Part shown: positions 37,862 to 51,600 of the stretch, one piece after another | How positions within the stretch are numbered: the stretch's first letter is position 1 | How the letters are laid out: every line of letters starts with the position of its first letter | The notes under the pieces: model-generated | The model's database searches: none | The model's input: only the letters and a program-made list of their open reading frames with translations | What the model was told of the DNA's origin: nothing | Translations under genes and position numbers: made by a program | Origin: Parus major | Taxonomy: Eukaryota > Chordata > Aves > Passeriformes > Paridae | Length of the DNA: 64,000 nt | Assembly (NCBI RefSeq): GCF_001522545.3 | Contig: NC_031770.1 | Coordinates: 27,268,202-27,332,201 of the forward strand | Direction: 5' to 3'

Positions 37862-39199
37862 AAATCTTTGCTGGGAAGTATCAACACAAAGGCTGATATG
37901 GCATAATTGTCCTTCTTTCAGTCTCCTGATCATGCATAATGGACAGATATGGTGAATAACCAAAAAAAATAGAATTGAGATAAATATAACTACATGGATT
38001 CCTCTGATACAAAATGAAGCTGTTAATGGGATCCCTCTGAAGGAAGCTATCACTGTAAGGAGATGCCCTTCTTGGCCATGGGTATCATTATCTTGACAAA
38101 TGCTGTGGATGATTTTGCTTAAAGAGAAAGGAGGATAGCTACTTTTAAAATTAGAGCAGTAATTCTAAAGATGAATGGCATTTTAAGGCTTCGTCCTCAC
38201 TTGCAGCATATAATTGAGGCACTATCATTACTTCATTACCCAAGCACACGAGGGTAATGAAGGTTTGAAAATGGCCTCTAAAGGGCCACTGATACTGCTG
38301 GAAGAGTTTTGAGAAAACATATTTAGGGACAAATGTAATTATTCACCACATATTTTCTTACTCAAATGAAAGGGCCACATTGCAAGCCACAGGTAGCAGA
38401 TAGTAAGAGTAAGATAATAGTAGCCTGAATGAAAATGCACAAAGTGAGAGCCATGACAACACTATGAAGATTTGGTCATGGTTATTTAACGATGCAGTTG
38501 TTCACTCCCCAGGACCACGTCCCAGGCAGAACTAAGACTGTATCATATACCTGTGCTGCAGCACCACTAACCCTAACCCTATTCCAGGCTTTGGGTCTCA
38601 CCTAATAACATAGGTTATATCATCTCTTCCTCATCTCCAGTATTGTTCATGCCATTTTTTGGGTTTTGGTCAACTCCTGAAATTTTCTATGGTCTATGGT
38701 GTCAAAACTCATACAAAATTGAAGATGGGAACTGTAGCACTCTGAAGAAAACCACACAGCTCTTGCACTGATCCTGGCAGCATATGCAAGAGTTTTGTGT
38801 GCTCCTATCAGTGCCCCTCCAGAACAAGTTTTCTTTGCTTTCTAAGAACAGGCTTACAACAACTTGCAACTGCCTGTTGAAGAGACAGTCTCCTCCCCTC
38901 TCTTCCTCTCCTAAGCATCTCCTGATTCCCATGCTGTCCATCTGGAATATCTTCTCCTGGCTAGGTGCAGTCATAAAATGATACTTCTCAGCCCACTTAA
39001 TTGTGGGCTTCAAGTGACAGATGGGATTTGACTATAACTGGTTAGCTGTTAAGTACATGAAGCAGATGAGCAGTTAATTAGCAATGCTAGTGTTTCTGTG
39101 TAAATATCTATAGAAACTACACATCAAAAGATGGCCTTATCAAGCCAGTTAGTTCATGTTCTCTCTTCTAACACAATTCTTATCTCATGCAGTACATTA

Positions 39200-39350
39200 A
39201 AAGGTTTAGGTTCCCCTGTGCCCAATAAGCTACTTTTAAATCTCAAAGTTTTATCAACTTTCCTTTGGAGACTATTTCACAGTCTAATGAATCTTGCTGT
39301 CAATAAATCTTTTCATTCTGTTCAACCTAAAGATAGTTCTTGAAATATTG
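39200..39350 (-). mobile_element. Ancient decayed CR1/L3-type fragment
   Basis: The plus strand reads 'gagactatttcacagtctaa' and then 'ttctgttcaacctaaag'. These are degenerate forms of the antisense CR1 section that encodes the end of the polyprotein (the 'ctgttccagtgcc...' to 'aatctaaat' part). It is far more diverged than the CR1 at 44.9 kb. The call rests on word order only. Confidence 0.45.
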
Positions 39351-41344
39351 AGCAGGAAAAAAAAGATAGGGGAAAAAAAAATCTGATAATTCTGTAGAAC
39401 AATTTCTAAAAGTGGTACTGTGCCTTCATATTTCCTAGGACACATTAGCACTTCTGTAAATGGTTGTATTAGAGAAAGAGTAAGTGCAGTTTTCTCTTGG
39501 CAGTAAATTTGGGATAATTTTTCATTTAATCCTACCACATAACACAAATCTAGATATTCTGATCAAAATAAAAAAAAAGAAAAAAAAAAAGAGAGAGACA
39601 ATAGAGTATAGAGTTGAATGAGGTGACCCAAGGAAGAAAGGCAATGCGGTTATAATTTCTTATATTGCAGGTCAAAACCAATGGTCAGTGCCTGTGACTC
39701 TGTCCAAGAAGTGAGTCTCACAAATGCATTTATTTATTATTCAAAACACACATAGCAGACTGGAGAATTTTGGCTGAACAATTCCCTCCTGGGACCCAAC
39801 TATTTCATAAAATAACTCAGGATTTCCTTAGGTTTTCAGAGTACCTTAGCAACACCTGAATAAAGGTTTTAAAAATTTAGCCTAAGAAAAATTAGTGGAA
39901 GTAAAGATATATTTTAATATATAATTTATAGCGTATTTAATATATTTTTTCTGTATAGCAGCCTTCTGATATTCTGATGTGCTGAATCTTGAGGATTCTA
40001 TTTGTGGTTTGTCACTAAAGAAATTTAACAAAACAAGACACACTGGCCTAGAAAGAAATGAGCTCATCTAACAACAGTTATGTTGAAGATAGTTCTTTAG
40101 CCTCACCACCCCCATCCTACTTTGTCTTGGTTTAGAGGCTGCCCTCTATTCTTATCTGTATGAAAACTCTCCTCTGAAGGATCCTCCACCAGCACAAGCA
40201 AAAAATTCCTTGGTAAATATTCACAAGGCAGGTGTCAATGAATAGTAATACCACCCATATGAAACTCAGGTTAGACAGATACTAATTGTACAGCAAAAAA
40301 CCTAAATTAAATCAATAAAAGTTATAGAAATCATACCTGTTTATTGGTCAGATGTTTACTTAAAAGAATTTCCCTTATTTTGCATCTAACTTTTTATAGG
40401 GATTGAGCACGATATGCAAGAGCTCAGGCTCCTGCAACATAAGAAACTGGGCCTTCCAAAAGATCTCTTCTCTATCCACTCAGATGCTATCATTATTAAA
40501 TTTTTAGAAGAACAGTTTCACAACTGATAAAGAATACTCCTTTTCCTTTTTTCAGCTTAAGAGGCTCATATGCCACTTAAACTTTTTTTCTCAAGAAGTA
40601 GATGAATGCCTACTTGTTCCAGCTGCTAGAGCTTAGCAGCAACTTCCTCGTGTTCACACCAGCACAGCCAGCCACTGCTGTGTGATCCTATCAGAAACCC
40701 AAAGTGCAGAAAGAACAATTTTCACCTAATTAGGAGTGAAACACTGTAAAAGCTATCTGAAATTTTTGAGTCAGAGACCATGATTATATCAGCATAGTTT
40801 CAGAATCCAGATTGTTAATAACTTTGTCAATTCAGCAGTGAAGCTTCATCCTGGTGGAAGATCACTGTTTCTGCCCACATGTGTAAGCACTGAGTAATTT
40901 GCACCTCCTTACATCCTGCTGGTGGACAGCTGTGGACTCAACAAAACACAGCATTCTTCTGTGCCATGAGCACCATAGGAATCAATATCTTGGATCAAAT
41001 CTGTCTGAAAAAATCTGAATCATGTCACATCTGTGGTATATCCAGCCCAATATCTTTTCTCTGCTAGTAGCTAACAGGAAAAACAATAAAAAAACTTAAA
41101 AGCAATGCAAGCCTTTGGTGATAATTTCCCAGAGTACTCTCCTAGCTTCTTAGCTTGTGCTTGTGGTGTAGCTGACATTGTTAGCTAAAGAAAATGTCTT
41201 TGTGTGTAAAAAAACCTTGTTTTTCTCTTGTTTAGTTCTCCAAATGGTCTATAAATTAAAGCAAACAATTAGAAATACCTAAATCCTCAGAAAAGGGTTT
41301 CACAGCTTTTAATTATCCCAAGATAAGAAATGCTTCATTATTTT
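39351..41344. other. Unique non-coding stretch
   Basis: Nothing is recognisable except an A-rich run with GA dinucleotides (39,564-39,598) and AT-rich sequence near 39,905-39,955. Confidence 0.45.
39564..39598. repeat. A-rich/(GA)n tract
   Basis: A runs interrupted by single G or T are followed by a short GAGAGAGA stretch. Confidence 0.85.
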
Positions 41345-41513
41345 TTTTTTTCTGGACCTGTCACTTGTCAGTTTAATCTGTTGTCCTCTTAGACTATTAT
41401 TGGAAGAGACAAGGAACAAAAATATTTTTCATGGTCTTAGATATCTTTATCGTATCAACCTAGAGTAAATTCCTTCCAAGCTCCAGAATCCAACTATTCT
41501 TCGTTTAAAAGCT
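41345..41513 (-). mobile_element. Possible ancient CR1 fragment beside a microsatellite
   Basis: Words such as 'cttagatatctttatcgtat' and a following 'aatccaactattcttcg' resemble the antisense CR1 order 'cagatatttg... gaacaatcc... ttctttcagcc'. The match is weak and could be chance. If correct, the microsatellite grew next to the element. Confidence 0.3.
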
Positions 41514-41593
41514 CATCCATCCATCCATCCATCCATCCATCCATCCATCCATCCATCCATCCATCCATCCATCCATCCATCCATCCATCCATC
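41514..41593. repeat. (CATC)20 microsatellite
   Basis: Eighty bases consist of twenty uninterrupted CATC (CCAT) units with no substitution, followed by CTTCTTCT. Such purity over twenty units suggests recent expansion and probable length polymorphism. Confidence 0.97.
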
Positions 41594-44500
41594 TTCTTCT
41601 CTACATTTTTTTCAGGTCCTCTTCTAGGACCAGAACTGTGCAACATCACTGATGAGAGCACCAAAGTCTCTTAACAGCTGTAGCTGCAACCAAATGGGCT
41701 ACTGTAGACAGAGAATTGTAGTGGTGGCTCTCTGTTGGCATCTGTTTATCACCAAAGGCAATGGCCAATTTACTGTCTTTGGATAACCATCTGCAGTACC
41801 TACAGAGCAGTACCACTTTGTACCAAACAGAAAAGATCACACAGCACTTTACAGGGAAGCTGAATAGTCTTACAGGGACTAGACCCCTAAACTTAAATTT
41901 CTCTAACTAGAAAGTACAGGAAGAGATCTCACCAAATAAGGAGATGTTTGTGGCATCAGCTAAAATATCTTCCTTCTGCTTTTCTGCTTCATTATGCAGT
42001 AAAATAAATCAAATCATGACTGAATCATTACCTTAAAAGTCTCAGGAAATCACAAATCACATGTTTATTGTTGACACAGTGAGTAAACCATCTATATTTA
42101 AAAACTATTTCTTTTTCTTCTCTTATGGATTATGTGTGCTAATCACACTGGTGATTTTTGAATATTTATTGTTGTTTTTGTCTCTGCTGTAGTCATATAT
42201 TAGAATCTTTAACATCAAGAAGAACAAGTAAACATGCTGCTGCTGCTGAATGTATTATGGAGGGAATTAGAGTGGGACAATAAAATGTTAACAGGCAGTG
42301 CATCTTCATTCAACTGAATGTCAGGGGAGATGAAGAATGTCCAAGTAATTATGAGAATTATCAGTGCAGCTAACAGGCATGGAGGACCATCCTCCTGTTT
42401 TGGGTAACTGAGGTTTGGACAGCTGAGACTGGATTGTAGTGTATAGTAGGAGGGACTAGTTGCAACCCAGACAAACTGTACCAAATACCAAATGGGTGAT
42501 CAACAGCTGCAGTGCAGAACTTTATTTGGTTTGATGGAGTTTTTTTGTTTATCAGTGTTGGCTTAAAGGATGCCCTGTAAAAGTGGTAAGAAAAGTTTTG
42601 ATCAAGAAACTTACGATTTTTTTTCCCGAGTTTACATAAGTATAAATCTTCTAAAGTATAAATTCTACTTTTTTGTTGTTTGTTTTTAATACGAATAATT
42701 TATGAGCAGTTTTCATATTTCCTCTGTGAATAACTAGATCAATGATCTTAGGTCACCTGAACTCTCTGATTTTGTTAGATTGACCATTTTCACTACCAGA
42801 GGCTGAGGTTATGTTTACCTGCACAATGAAGAGAGAGACGTGAGAAGTTCTTGGTCTCTTTATCTGAAAACTAAAGGAATAAGTCAGCCACGAGCTGACA
42901 TAAATTACATACTTCAGAACTTCAGCTGAAATAAGGGGCCCTAAAAATTAAGAGGCCAAATAAATCTTAGGTGCAGCATAATAAAAGAAGAAAAATTTTG
43001 TATGTAATATGAATAAAAGGTTTCAGTGCATCACTGGAGTAAAATAATTATAACATTTGAATTTCTCCTAGTGTGAATGTGTGAATTTAATCAGAAATTC
43101 AGTATGCCAATTCATGATAATAAGTAAAATATACATGAGGAAGAGTGGGTTTGCCTGGATGTATGCTTAGATAATTTCTAGCATTCCAAGCAAGATGGAA
43201 AGCTTAGTATAGCTATTTCAGGTGCTTTCTTTTTTTTTTTCCCCTTAAATTCCAGTTGCTGGTACATCCATATCCCTCCCAAATGATTATTAAATAAACA
43301 TAGCAAAAAATAAGCAGGAAGATAATGCACATGATGACTATTTTCTTCAACTCTATTAGATCATGTAAAAATTGTACAAAATAGTTCAGTGGTTTCTGCT
43401 TTAGCTAAGGCTTACTATTTGAGTACTGTTTTCATAATAGTCTAGCTGAAATAAAAAGCCTAAAGGGAGCTTTCCAGTGGGCTTGCTCGTGTAGGCACAG
43501 CTCACTCTGTTGCTGTTGCAGCACAGCTCTGGGATTTGATCTGTTTTCCATTCCTTTGGTTTAGCACAACCACATCATTGCCTCAGCCTCAGCAGGATGA
43601 GGAAACCCAGTTTGATGGCTGACCCAACCACCAGCTCTGCTGTAGGCCACTGCATGTGATCACAGAGCAGTTTAAACCAAAACCCACATGCCAATTTTCT
43701 GAATTAAGGAATAGTAACACTACCCCAGTTTACCAAGGATCAATTAATTTGCTCAGAGTCCTGAGTGGAAGATGTGTTAAAAGCAAAGGGAGCTTTTACT
43801 GCAGTGTCAGCATGCCAGCGTACAATCTCCAAAATCTCTGCACTCTAGGAAGATTTTAATATAAACTGTCAGGAGCCCCTTATTCTCCTTTGCCATGGCT
43901 AAGAATGATTAATTATATGTTAATGATAATCCCTAACACATTTGAAAGTGGAGTAGTTGCAGGTTCATTGTTACAAGTAAGAGAATATGAACCATGGACC
44001 ACTCAACAGCATTTTTAGTTATAAAGTTTATTGAGATGCTACAGGTGACTCTTCTACCACAGGAAACTTTCTTACACTCCTCAGCTGCTTCTTTTACTTT
44101 TCACCTATCACAGAGCACTGACAGTGAACTCCTTCTTAATTCGTTGATGATTACTCGTGTCCCCTCTCAGCCCCCGTTGCTTCTGCACAGGTAGTATTTT
44201 AGAGGTTAATTCAGAATTGTGATGGTCTGCTTTGCCTTGGTACAAGCCTCAAATACCACATGTTTCTTGCAGTTTTACCTTCATATTTCCTGTCCTGTGA
44301 ACCTTCAAGTAAATTCAGTATTTTTACAGCCTGTTTTATTTGGAGAAGCCTTTGAGCTATTTGTTCCGCTTGTGCATAACCATCCACAAAAAGCAGACCA
44401 ACCAGGACAAGAAAATGAAGACATGAGTAAGGAAAAAAGAAAAATTCTACAAAGAGATGTGGTGTTATTGCATTAATGTTAGTGTTAAGAATTATTTTTT

Positions 44501-44867
44501 AGAAATTGTTGAGAATTATTATTTACAAAAATTATGTTAAGAAAACATAATTTTATCAGAAATTGAGAGAAAAATTTGACTTATTTGGATTAGACTGACT
44601 CATTAAAATTTGAAGAGTATCTGCTTTCCAGAACATATAAGTTATTTTCTGTAAAAATAGCACAAAATGCCACAGTAAAGCTTTAAACATGATATAAAGT
44701 TCAATTTCATTTAAAAAAAACTCATAAGCATTCCAGCCAATAATATTTTAAAAGAGAGAATATATGAAGATATTGTTGAATAATACACACACACACACCC
44801 CCCCTCACCTCTGCAACATATTCATGAAGCTAATTTGGACAAAACCTATTCCCTAATGAAAAAAATT
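41594..44867. other. Unique non-coding stretch
   Basis: I see no gene. A slightly GC-richer part near 43,470-43,660 has no recognisable product. An (AC)7 run followed by C's lies at 44,784-44,804. Confidence 0.45.
44784..44804. repeat. (AC)7 plus C run
   Basis: Seven AC units lead into a run of seven C. It is a short dinucleotide repeat. Confidence 0.9.
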
Positions 44868-44953
44868 CATAGCATCATAGAATGGTTTAGGTTGAAAGGG
44901 ACCTTAGAGATCAGCTAGCTCCAAACCCCCTGCCACGGACAGAGGCAGTTCCA

Positions 44954-45289
44954 CTAGACCAGGTAGTTCAAAGCCCCATCAAAACTGGTCTTGAACGCTT
45001 CCAGAGATGGGGCAACCACTACTTCTCTGGACAACATGTTCCAGTGCTCTACCCTACTCATAGGGAAGAATTTTTTCCAAATATCTAAGATCAACCTGCA
45101 TTCTCTTGGATTGAAGCCATTCACACTTGTTCTGTCACTCCCTGGCCTTGAAAAAAGTCCCTCTCCATATTTCTTGTAGATTCCCTTCAGATATTGGAAG
45201 AGTACAGCCACATCATCCTGAAACCTTCTCTTTTCCAGGTTGAACAATCTCAGTTCTCTCAACCTTTCCTCACAGGAGAGGCACTCCAT
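44954..45289 (-). pseudogene. CR1 polyprotein C-terminal remnant
   Basis: This open stretch of 111 codons is the last part of the CR1 ORF2 reverse-transcriptase polyprotein. Near its start it has a 'LRELRLFNLEKRR' segment. It then has 'YLKGIYKKYGEGLF', 'SDRTSVNGF', 'LDIWKKFF', 'HWNMLSREVV' and 'PSLEAFKTSFDGAL', the conserved word order of this region. It is only a fragment: an in-frame TAG lies two codons upstream of the apparent ATG, and the preceding coding piece at 45,382-45,648 is in another frame. It is part of the CR1 copy at 44,868-45,665 and is not a host gene. Confidence 0.9.
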
Positions 45290-45381
45290 CTTCTAATCAA
45301 CTTGATGACCTTCCTGTGGGTGCTCTTCAAAAGGTGCATGTCCTTCCTGTGCTGGGGACCCCAGAGCTGGATGCAGCACTG

Positions 45382-45648
45382 TCAGTGGGGTCTCGCCTGA
45401 GGGGAGCAGAGGGGGAGGATGCAGCCCAGAACAAGTTTGGCTTTCTGAGCTGTGGGTGCACATGGCTGGCTCATTTCCAGCCTCTCCTCCACCAGCACCC
45501 CCAAGTCCTTCTCCCCAGGGCTGCTCCTCATCTGTTCATCCTCCAGCCTGTGTTGATACCAGGGTTGTTCCATCCAGGTACAACACCAGCACCTGGTCCT
45601 GTTAAATCTCAAGAGATCCCTGTGGACCCACTTCTTGAGCTTGTCCAC
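45382..45648 (-). pseudogene. CR1 reverse-transcriptase downstream remnant
   Basis: The 88-codon open stretch belongs to the CR1 polyprotein just downstream of the reverse-transcriptase core. It shows a degenerate 'DKLKKWVHRDLLRFN', then 'SSPGEKDLGVLVEERLEMS' and 'CAPTAQKAKLVLGCI', all typical of CR1. Its frame differs from that of the next piece at 44,954-45,289, which shows at least one frameshift between them. The 5' end of the insertion is close to its beginning. Confidence 0.9.
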
Positions 45649-45665
45649 CTCTCAGGCTGACTGGA

Positions 45666-48600
45666 AATTCTTTGCCAGCTCTCATTAGGTTGTGTGTCTC
45701 CTTTTGTTGACACAGGTACTCCCCTGAGAAGATTTTTTATCTTCACTAGTCTATAAACATTTCATAAATGTCAGTACTGCTAGGCCTAAGTCAGGTCTCT
45801 TACATGTCACCATTATCTCCTGTTACAAAGGCAGAAACGAAAAGCAAAATTTATACCTATGGTCAAGAATGTATCTAACCATATGTACAAATGTACACAT
45901 TATACATATATGTTTATTTCAAAAATGGAATGAAAAGGGATCAAAAAGAATCAAAAATATGGTTTTTGAGCTGACTTGTTATTTTTTTATTTAAACAGGG
46001 AAAATATCCTTTATTTAGGTTGAACTCATTTCTCCTTTCCAAAAACATTTATTGAATCTGGAGTAGAAACATAATTACCCAAGCATTTAATTTCAAATTA
46101 CCATTTCCATTTTAGAAGTGACCTAATGCATGATGTACAGAAGGCAAAAACCTTTCCAAAATTAAGCAAATTGAAAGTTGTTCTCCCTTTTTCTTTGCAG
46201 TCAACTGTGGGCTTTTCCAAACCTTAGTAAGTTCTGTATAAACTGCTTCTTGCACACCTACTTCTTCTTTAAGACCAAAGCCTTATTTGAAAGGCTATGC
46301 TTCCTTCCTCAGTTTTTCCTGCGAATAAGTGAAAATATTTTAATACACATGTATGTCAACGTATGGGCTGGTACTGCCATTCTTTTCCCCTGTGAGATAC
46401 CAGGATTTACTGGATATCAATTTTAAAATGCACTCATAGTGATATTGTCTACATTTCATTTTTATTATTTTTTTAATAGTGGTTAGAAGTATCAATTAAA
46501 AATAAAAAATTATTATTTCATTCTTACTTTATTTTTTATCTCATCTCACTGCTGCTTGTCTGAATGAATAAAACATCTGAAAGCACGGACATATGAATAT
46601 CACATTAGTCAAACAACCTCAGAAAAATTAATGGAAATCCCAGTGACAAATATCAGCGAATTAATGTCACCCACAGCTTAGCATTTATGAACAGAATTAT
46701 AAGGAATCAACTTTCTTCTGAGTATCCATTTACAAAGGCCTACCAGTAAGCTCAAATATCCTTTTCTTGTGTGAGGTAAATACGATTTTACTACTCATTG
46801 CCCTATAAGCATTCAGCATTATCTGTTACTCTATGACATGATCAAAGAAAGAGAACTGTGTGTTGGCAAGGTAAATGTTTTTTTCTGGTAAGATTACAGA
46901 AATCAAACAAGTTGTTTTTAAGAAAAGGATGCAACAACAGGAAAAGCAAAAAACATGTTACAAAATAAATTTATAGCTACAGGAAAGATTGTTTTGAAAC
47001 AAAGTAGAAATTATTCTGAGAATTACAATCTAAGATCCTATATTCTTTCCAAACAGCTTTCAGATAATGCTCTGTTTAAATGCTGGAAAGGCTTTGAAAA
47101 TGTAATCATGCGTGGAAGAAATGAAAGCAAAAGTCCAAAACTGTGTTCTTTTGTTCTAAAATGTTTTTGCCATCCTATGAGTAAAGTCTCTTTAGACATG
47201 GTATAATCAGCTTGGGGCAGGAACACACCATGGCTTCCCATCTTGAGATACTGTGACTGAAGAAGCATCCTTCTGTAAACAGACCTGATTTGCTGCAGAA
47301 ATGAGGTCTCAAAGTGCAATTAGCCTTTTACCCAAGCTAGCAAGACATGACATATTTAGGAAGAACAGCTGGCTGGAAAGTTCATTTTTTGCTCTTCATG
47401 TACTTGTCAATATAAAGAAAAAAGAGGAATGATTGTAAGAAATGTGAGAAATAATTGTGAGGAAATTACATCACGTACTAAATGTGGGAGGCATTTTATT
47501 TAGGATTTCCTAAAAGATACTTGATTTCTATGACAGGATTTTTGTGAAATACTGTACTTTTAACATATATTAAGCTCATCACCATTTCATGATAAAACAA
47601 CACCTACAATTAAAAAAAACCCCAAATTAAACAATTCCTTAAAATAAACATGATTAGACTAACATAAAAGAAGCAAAAAATCCTTTGTAAGAAATAGAGA
47701 GCACAGCCTAATGAAGACTTTACTCTCAGGTCTTTCTCCACTGTGTGGTGAGATGGTGGTGTAAGAACTGGTATATCTAAGTGCAAAGTCTACCCCAACT
47801 AAGTCTCAGTTTCAATTAGGTCACTACATGACCTCTTTGTGATTTAAGGCTAACTACAGCACCATGGGAGCAGAAGGATATGTCAAAGAAGAAGACAAGA
47901 TCAATGAGCTGTGCTGGAAAGAAATGCAGCAGCTTTACTTGGCCCGAGGGCATTATTTATTTTTAAATGTAAATCATATAGTTGAGATAGAATGTGGTGT
48001 AACTTTCATTTTTCCATTCTGCAGTAGGACACTGACATAGGACAGAAGTCACCAGTGCGCAGAAATTCACCACGTCCTATCTCACCCTTGCAGGAGAATG
48101 GATTTCTTCCTTTTCTTGGCACAGTCTGAAAGGTAGTGAGGTTTCATGACACAGACCCACAAGGTCATCACAGACCTTTGCTTTGCTGCTCATAGCATTA
48201 GAGAAATGAAAAAAATTGTACAAGATGTAAATAAAAACACTAAGCTGAGCATGAAATGCAGCCATTAGACATCCAGAACAAAAGGGAAAGACCTCATCCC
48301 ATCAGTTGCACCCTCTCTGGAAAAGATATCATAAGAAGAGGGACCTGGTATATTTTAGAGGGTCTCTCCCATTAATTTGAAAGCTTATTGCTACTAGGAA
48401 TTGAGTGGTTATAAGTATTAGCTGACAATAAGAAACTTTTTGTGTTCAGTCCTGAAGAAAAATTTTAAAAAAACCAGCTTCTTCACTCAACTGATCCAGG
48501 GAAAGATTGACACAACAGAAACAAATGTACAAAGGGCTTGAGTACCTTTTCTCATGTTCACCAATAGGCTAAAACAGGTTAGATGTGAAAAATAAAATAA

Positions 48601-51600
48601 TATTGAGTGGCTGAGAGAGGTATCATCTATGTACAGTGTGACCAAAGATACATAAGTCTGTCTTTAGCCTAGCCTGGTACTCTCGCTTGGTGGCAAAAAG
48701 GGCTGTACAAATAACTAAAGAGACATAAACATCATTTTAGCTTTACCACAGCTGATTTTGCGTTGTCTTCCCCCTCATCCTACCAAATTTCCCATTTTAC
48801 TCCCAATGTTACTCTCTTTGCTCTCAGGGTATTTGCTGTCATGGATATCCATCAGGCTGTGCTTCAACTTCTCTGCCCTGACTCTCTGTCAGTATGACCA
48901 ATTCTGTCACTATGACCAACTCTCTCCAGTTCACATGAAATTGCTGTCACCCACACCTGGATCTGAAAGAAAACATTATTAATTAATGCCCCTGAAACTT
49001 CTCCCACCAGCCAGAGGCCCATTGGGTCCAGTCAGGGTAGGGTGATGGGAGACCATGGACAGGGGAAAGCTCATTGTCTGTGAGACTTCTGGCCATACAG
49101 AAGTCCATGACTGTGAAGCCCATGAACAACCTTCCCCCTCATCTCAAGAAGGCATCACTGTCAAAATGCATCTGTGGAGCCGTGAACAGGAGATGTAGCT
49201 GTGCTAATAAGGAAAGCTCACACTGTCCTTCCAAAGTGCGTGTCAACCAACTTTTTGGCTCCCTGGAGCATTTATGTCTCCCTGGGCTACTTGGTCACGT
49301 GAAATGGGATTATGAATACTCACAAATCTGACAGACAAATTTGTCAATTTTCAGGGATAATTGCAAAGTATTTTTATTATAGGCAGCTTTCAAAAAAATA
49401 AACCAAACCAGAAAAAACCAAAACCACTTGATCCTCTTCTCCATGAGAGTTTCTGGGAACAAACGTATTTTCCCATTTTCTACTGAACATTTCCAGAGGA
49501 GATAAGTTATCTGACCTGACAACAGGGAGAAACTGCAGTCAATAGTTTGGAGAGCAAGTAATCAATGTTGGACCTTTATTTAAAAACCAATATACAGTAA
49601 ATATCTGCCAGCAGCAGTGATAACATTCACTTACACTGAAGATAACACATACAAAATGCCAACTACTCCTCAGTTTAGGAAACTAACAAAATGGTCTCAG
49701 TTGAGATCATTTATTTTCTATCAAGATAGTTCGGCCTTTTTCTTTCTTAGTTTAGTATACTTGTTTCACACCCAAACTATGCAGAGCTTTCAGAGTATCA
49801 CATGTGTTTACTTATTCACAGGAATATTCACAAGGGAAAGGAGATCAAATGTCTACTGAAATGATTGGGAAGGTTTTGATATTTATCTCTAAGGAGATAA
49901 ACATTAGTTTTTAAACAACATTTGTTGTTGGCTACTTTTAAACCAGACAGGGAATGCTAAACAAGCCATGACAGGCACTCTTTTCTTTCAACTTTTCCTT
50001 TTGCCATTTGACTGCTCATTGTTTTTATTCTGTACTGAAAGGGTAGATAGATTTTTTAAAGGCTGTTAACAGAGGAATCTAATATAAATCCTGGTACAGC
50101 TAGTTCTTCCTTTCTAGCACCCATACAGGTGCTGCTCTCTTGCTGATATGACAGCCTATCCATCCTGCCACTGCAGGGGATGTGGCATGTTTAAGAACTC
50201 CTCTTTTCCTTTCCTGTTCTTATTTTTTATCTTTAGACTGTAACAAAAAGAGGATTATTCATTCTGACCAACACATATACTAAAGCTTTTCTGAGGAGCT
50301 TAGACATGACAAAAGAATGGCTAAGGGCTCTTGGTAACTGATGCCATTTTGAGCCCCCTTGCTCCTCGCCTGTTAAATTAAATTGTTCTTCTAAAGGCAG
50401 AAGAAGAAAAATTCTTTAGTTCTCCACCAATGCATGTATTTCTTCCAATCTCAATCGTGTCTGGTTACTATAATCCATTTGACTTGGTTAGTCTTAGGTT
50501 TTTCATAGTCTTTCCTTCTCCCAGCCCATTCAGCTCAAACTCTACAGTTCTAACTGGACAAGTGCAGCAATTGTCTGAGTCCTGCACATGCCTATGCACC
50601 ACTCTGACCTACCTCTTCTGGCTTCAGGAAAAGAGTCACACTGGTGATTTTCTGCACCAGTGCCATACACGTGTTTTCCAGGGATTTTCAGTGCAACATT
50701 AGTTCTTCTAAAATACACAAGATGCTTTCAGTCATCATATACTTTCTGTTGATTTTATCCTTAATCCAGCTTCTGTTCTGCTCAGAACCTGCCTTGTATG
50801 CACTGGGATGCACCAGCCCTACCTCTCGTCTGCTGACCAACCATTGTCCAGGACCCTGGATTTACTGCTATTCCAGGACCCTCTCCTTATCTCACCTCTT
50901 TTCATAACCCCACAGTGGCAGCAGATCTGCCAGAGGATTAGAAACCTGTTCCTTCCTGATGTGTGATTAGCAGAAGCCTCCTAAATGCTCCATTGTACTG
51001 CTTATACTATTGCTGAAGCTATCCCCTCCTACCTGCTGTTATTTAGATGCCATGTCCTCTCAGTGCTTAAGTTTTCCATGGCTGGAGAAATTATTTCAAG
51101 AGCAAGCTCTCACAGCACTTGTTGCCAAGATATCCCTAGAATAATCCCATTTGGTGAAATAAATTGACTTCCAGGTAGGGCTGGGCAGGCAAAAGTTTTC
51201 TAGTCCCTTGAGTCAAAATGACAAATGTCTAGAGTTTCCTTGTCCCAAACTGAAGGTATGCAAGCCTTTTAATGAGCCAGAAATGTTTAATTCCAGTTCA
51301 ACTCACAGATTTGCTTGTCCTTTAGCAAAATGGGATTTTATGATCAAGTTTAATATGAATTATTTTCAATTTTCATGCAAAATGCATGAACTGAAAAGAA
51401 ATAATAAAACTTATCATCCAGAAAGAATGTAAGATAAGGTGCTCTGGAAATTTTGTCTCTACAGTTTTTAGTCAGGAAATTTGTAAAACTGACCATTTTC
51501 CAATCATGTTTCTGTATGTTAAAAATATTTTTTCTTGCAAAAAACAAAAACATTTATACTGGAAAACTTCTAATAAGCTCTGCCTTCTAAGTAAGTCAGT

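Larger units (their letters stand above)
36503..39199. other. Unique non-coding stretch with simple repeats
   Basis: No gene is supported. It contains an A/C-rich tract at about 37,098-37,165, a T run at about 37,330-37,340, the (AT)16 microsatellite at 37,827-37,858 and two telomere-like CCCTAA units near 38,568-38,580. The two units are too few to call an interstitial telomere. Confidence 0.45.
44868..45665 (-). mobile_element. CR1 LINE, 5' truncated
   Basis: The left end reads 'catagcatcatagaatggtt', the reverse complement of the CR1 tail, followed by 'tgaaagggaccttagagatc' and 'aaccccctgccacggacag', the textbook antisense CR1 3' region. Upstream on the minus strand lies the end of the reverse-transcriptase ORF, in at least two frames. 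About 800 bases remain of a full element of several kilobases, so it is a dead, 5' truncated copy. CR1 is the dominant LINE in birds and other sauropsids, and this is the clearest taxonomic signal in the window. Confidence 0.93.

Noticed and set aside
38568..38580. Telomere-like CCCTAA units
   Set aside because: Only two units are present, within chance expectation; this is not an interstitial telomere.
45194..45660. Plus-strand frames of 68 and 114 codons
   Set aside because: They are antisense shadows of the CR1 polyprotein remnants on the minus strand.
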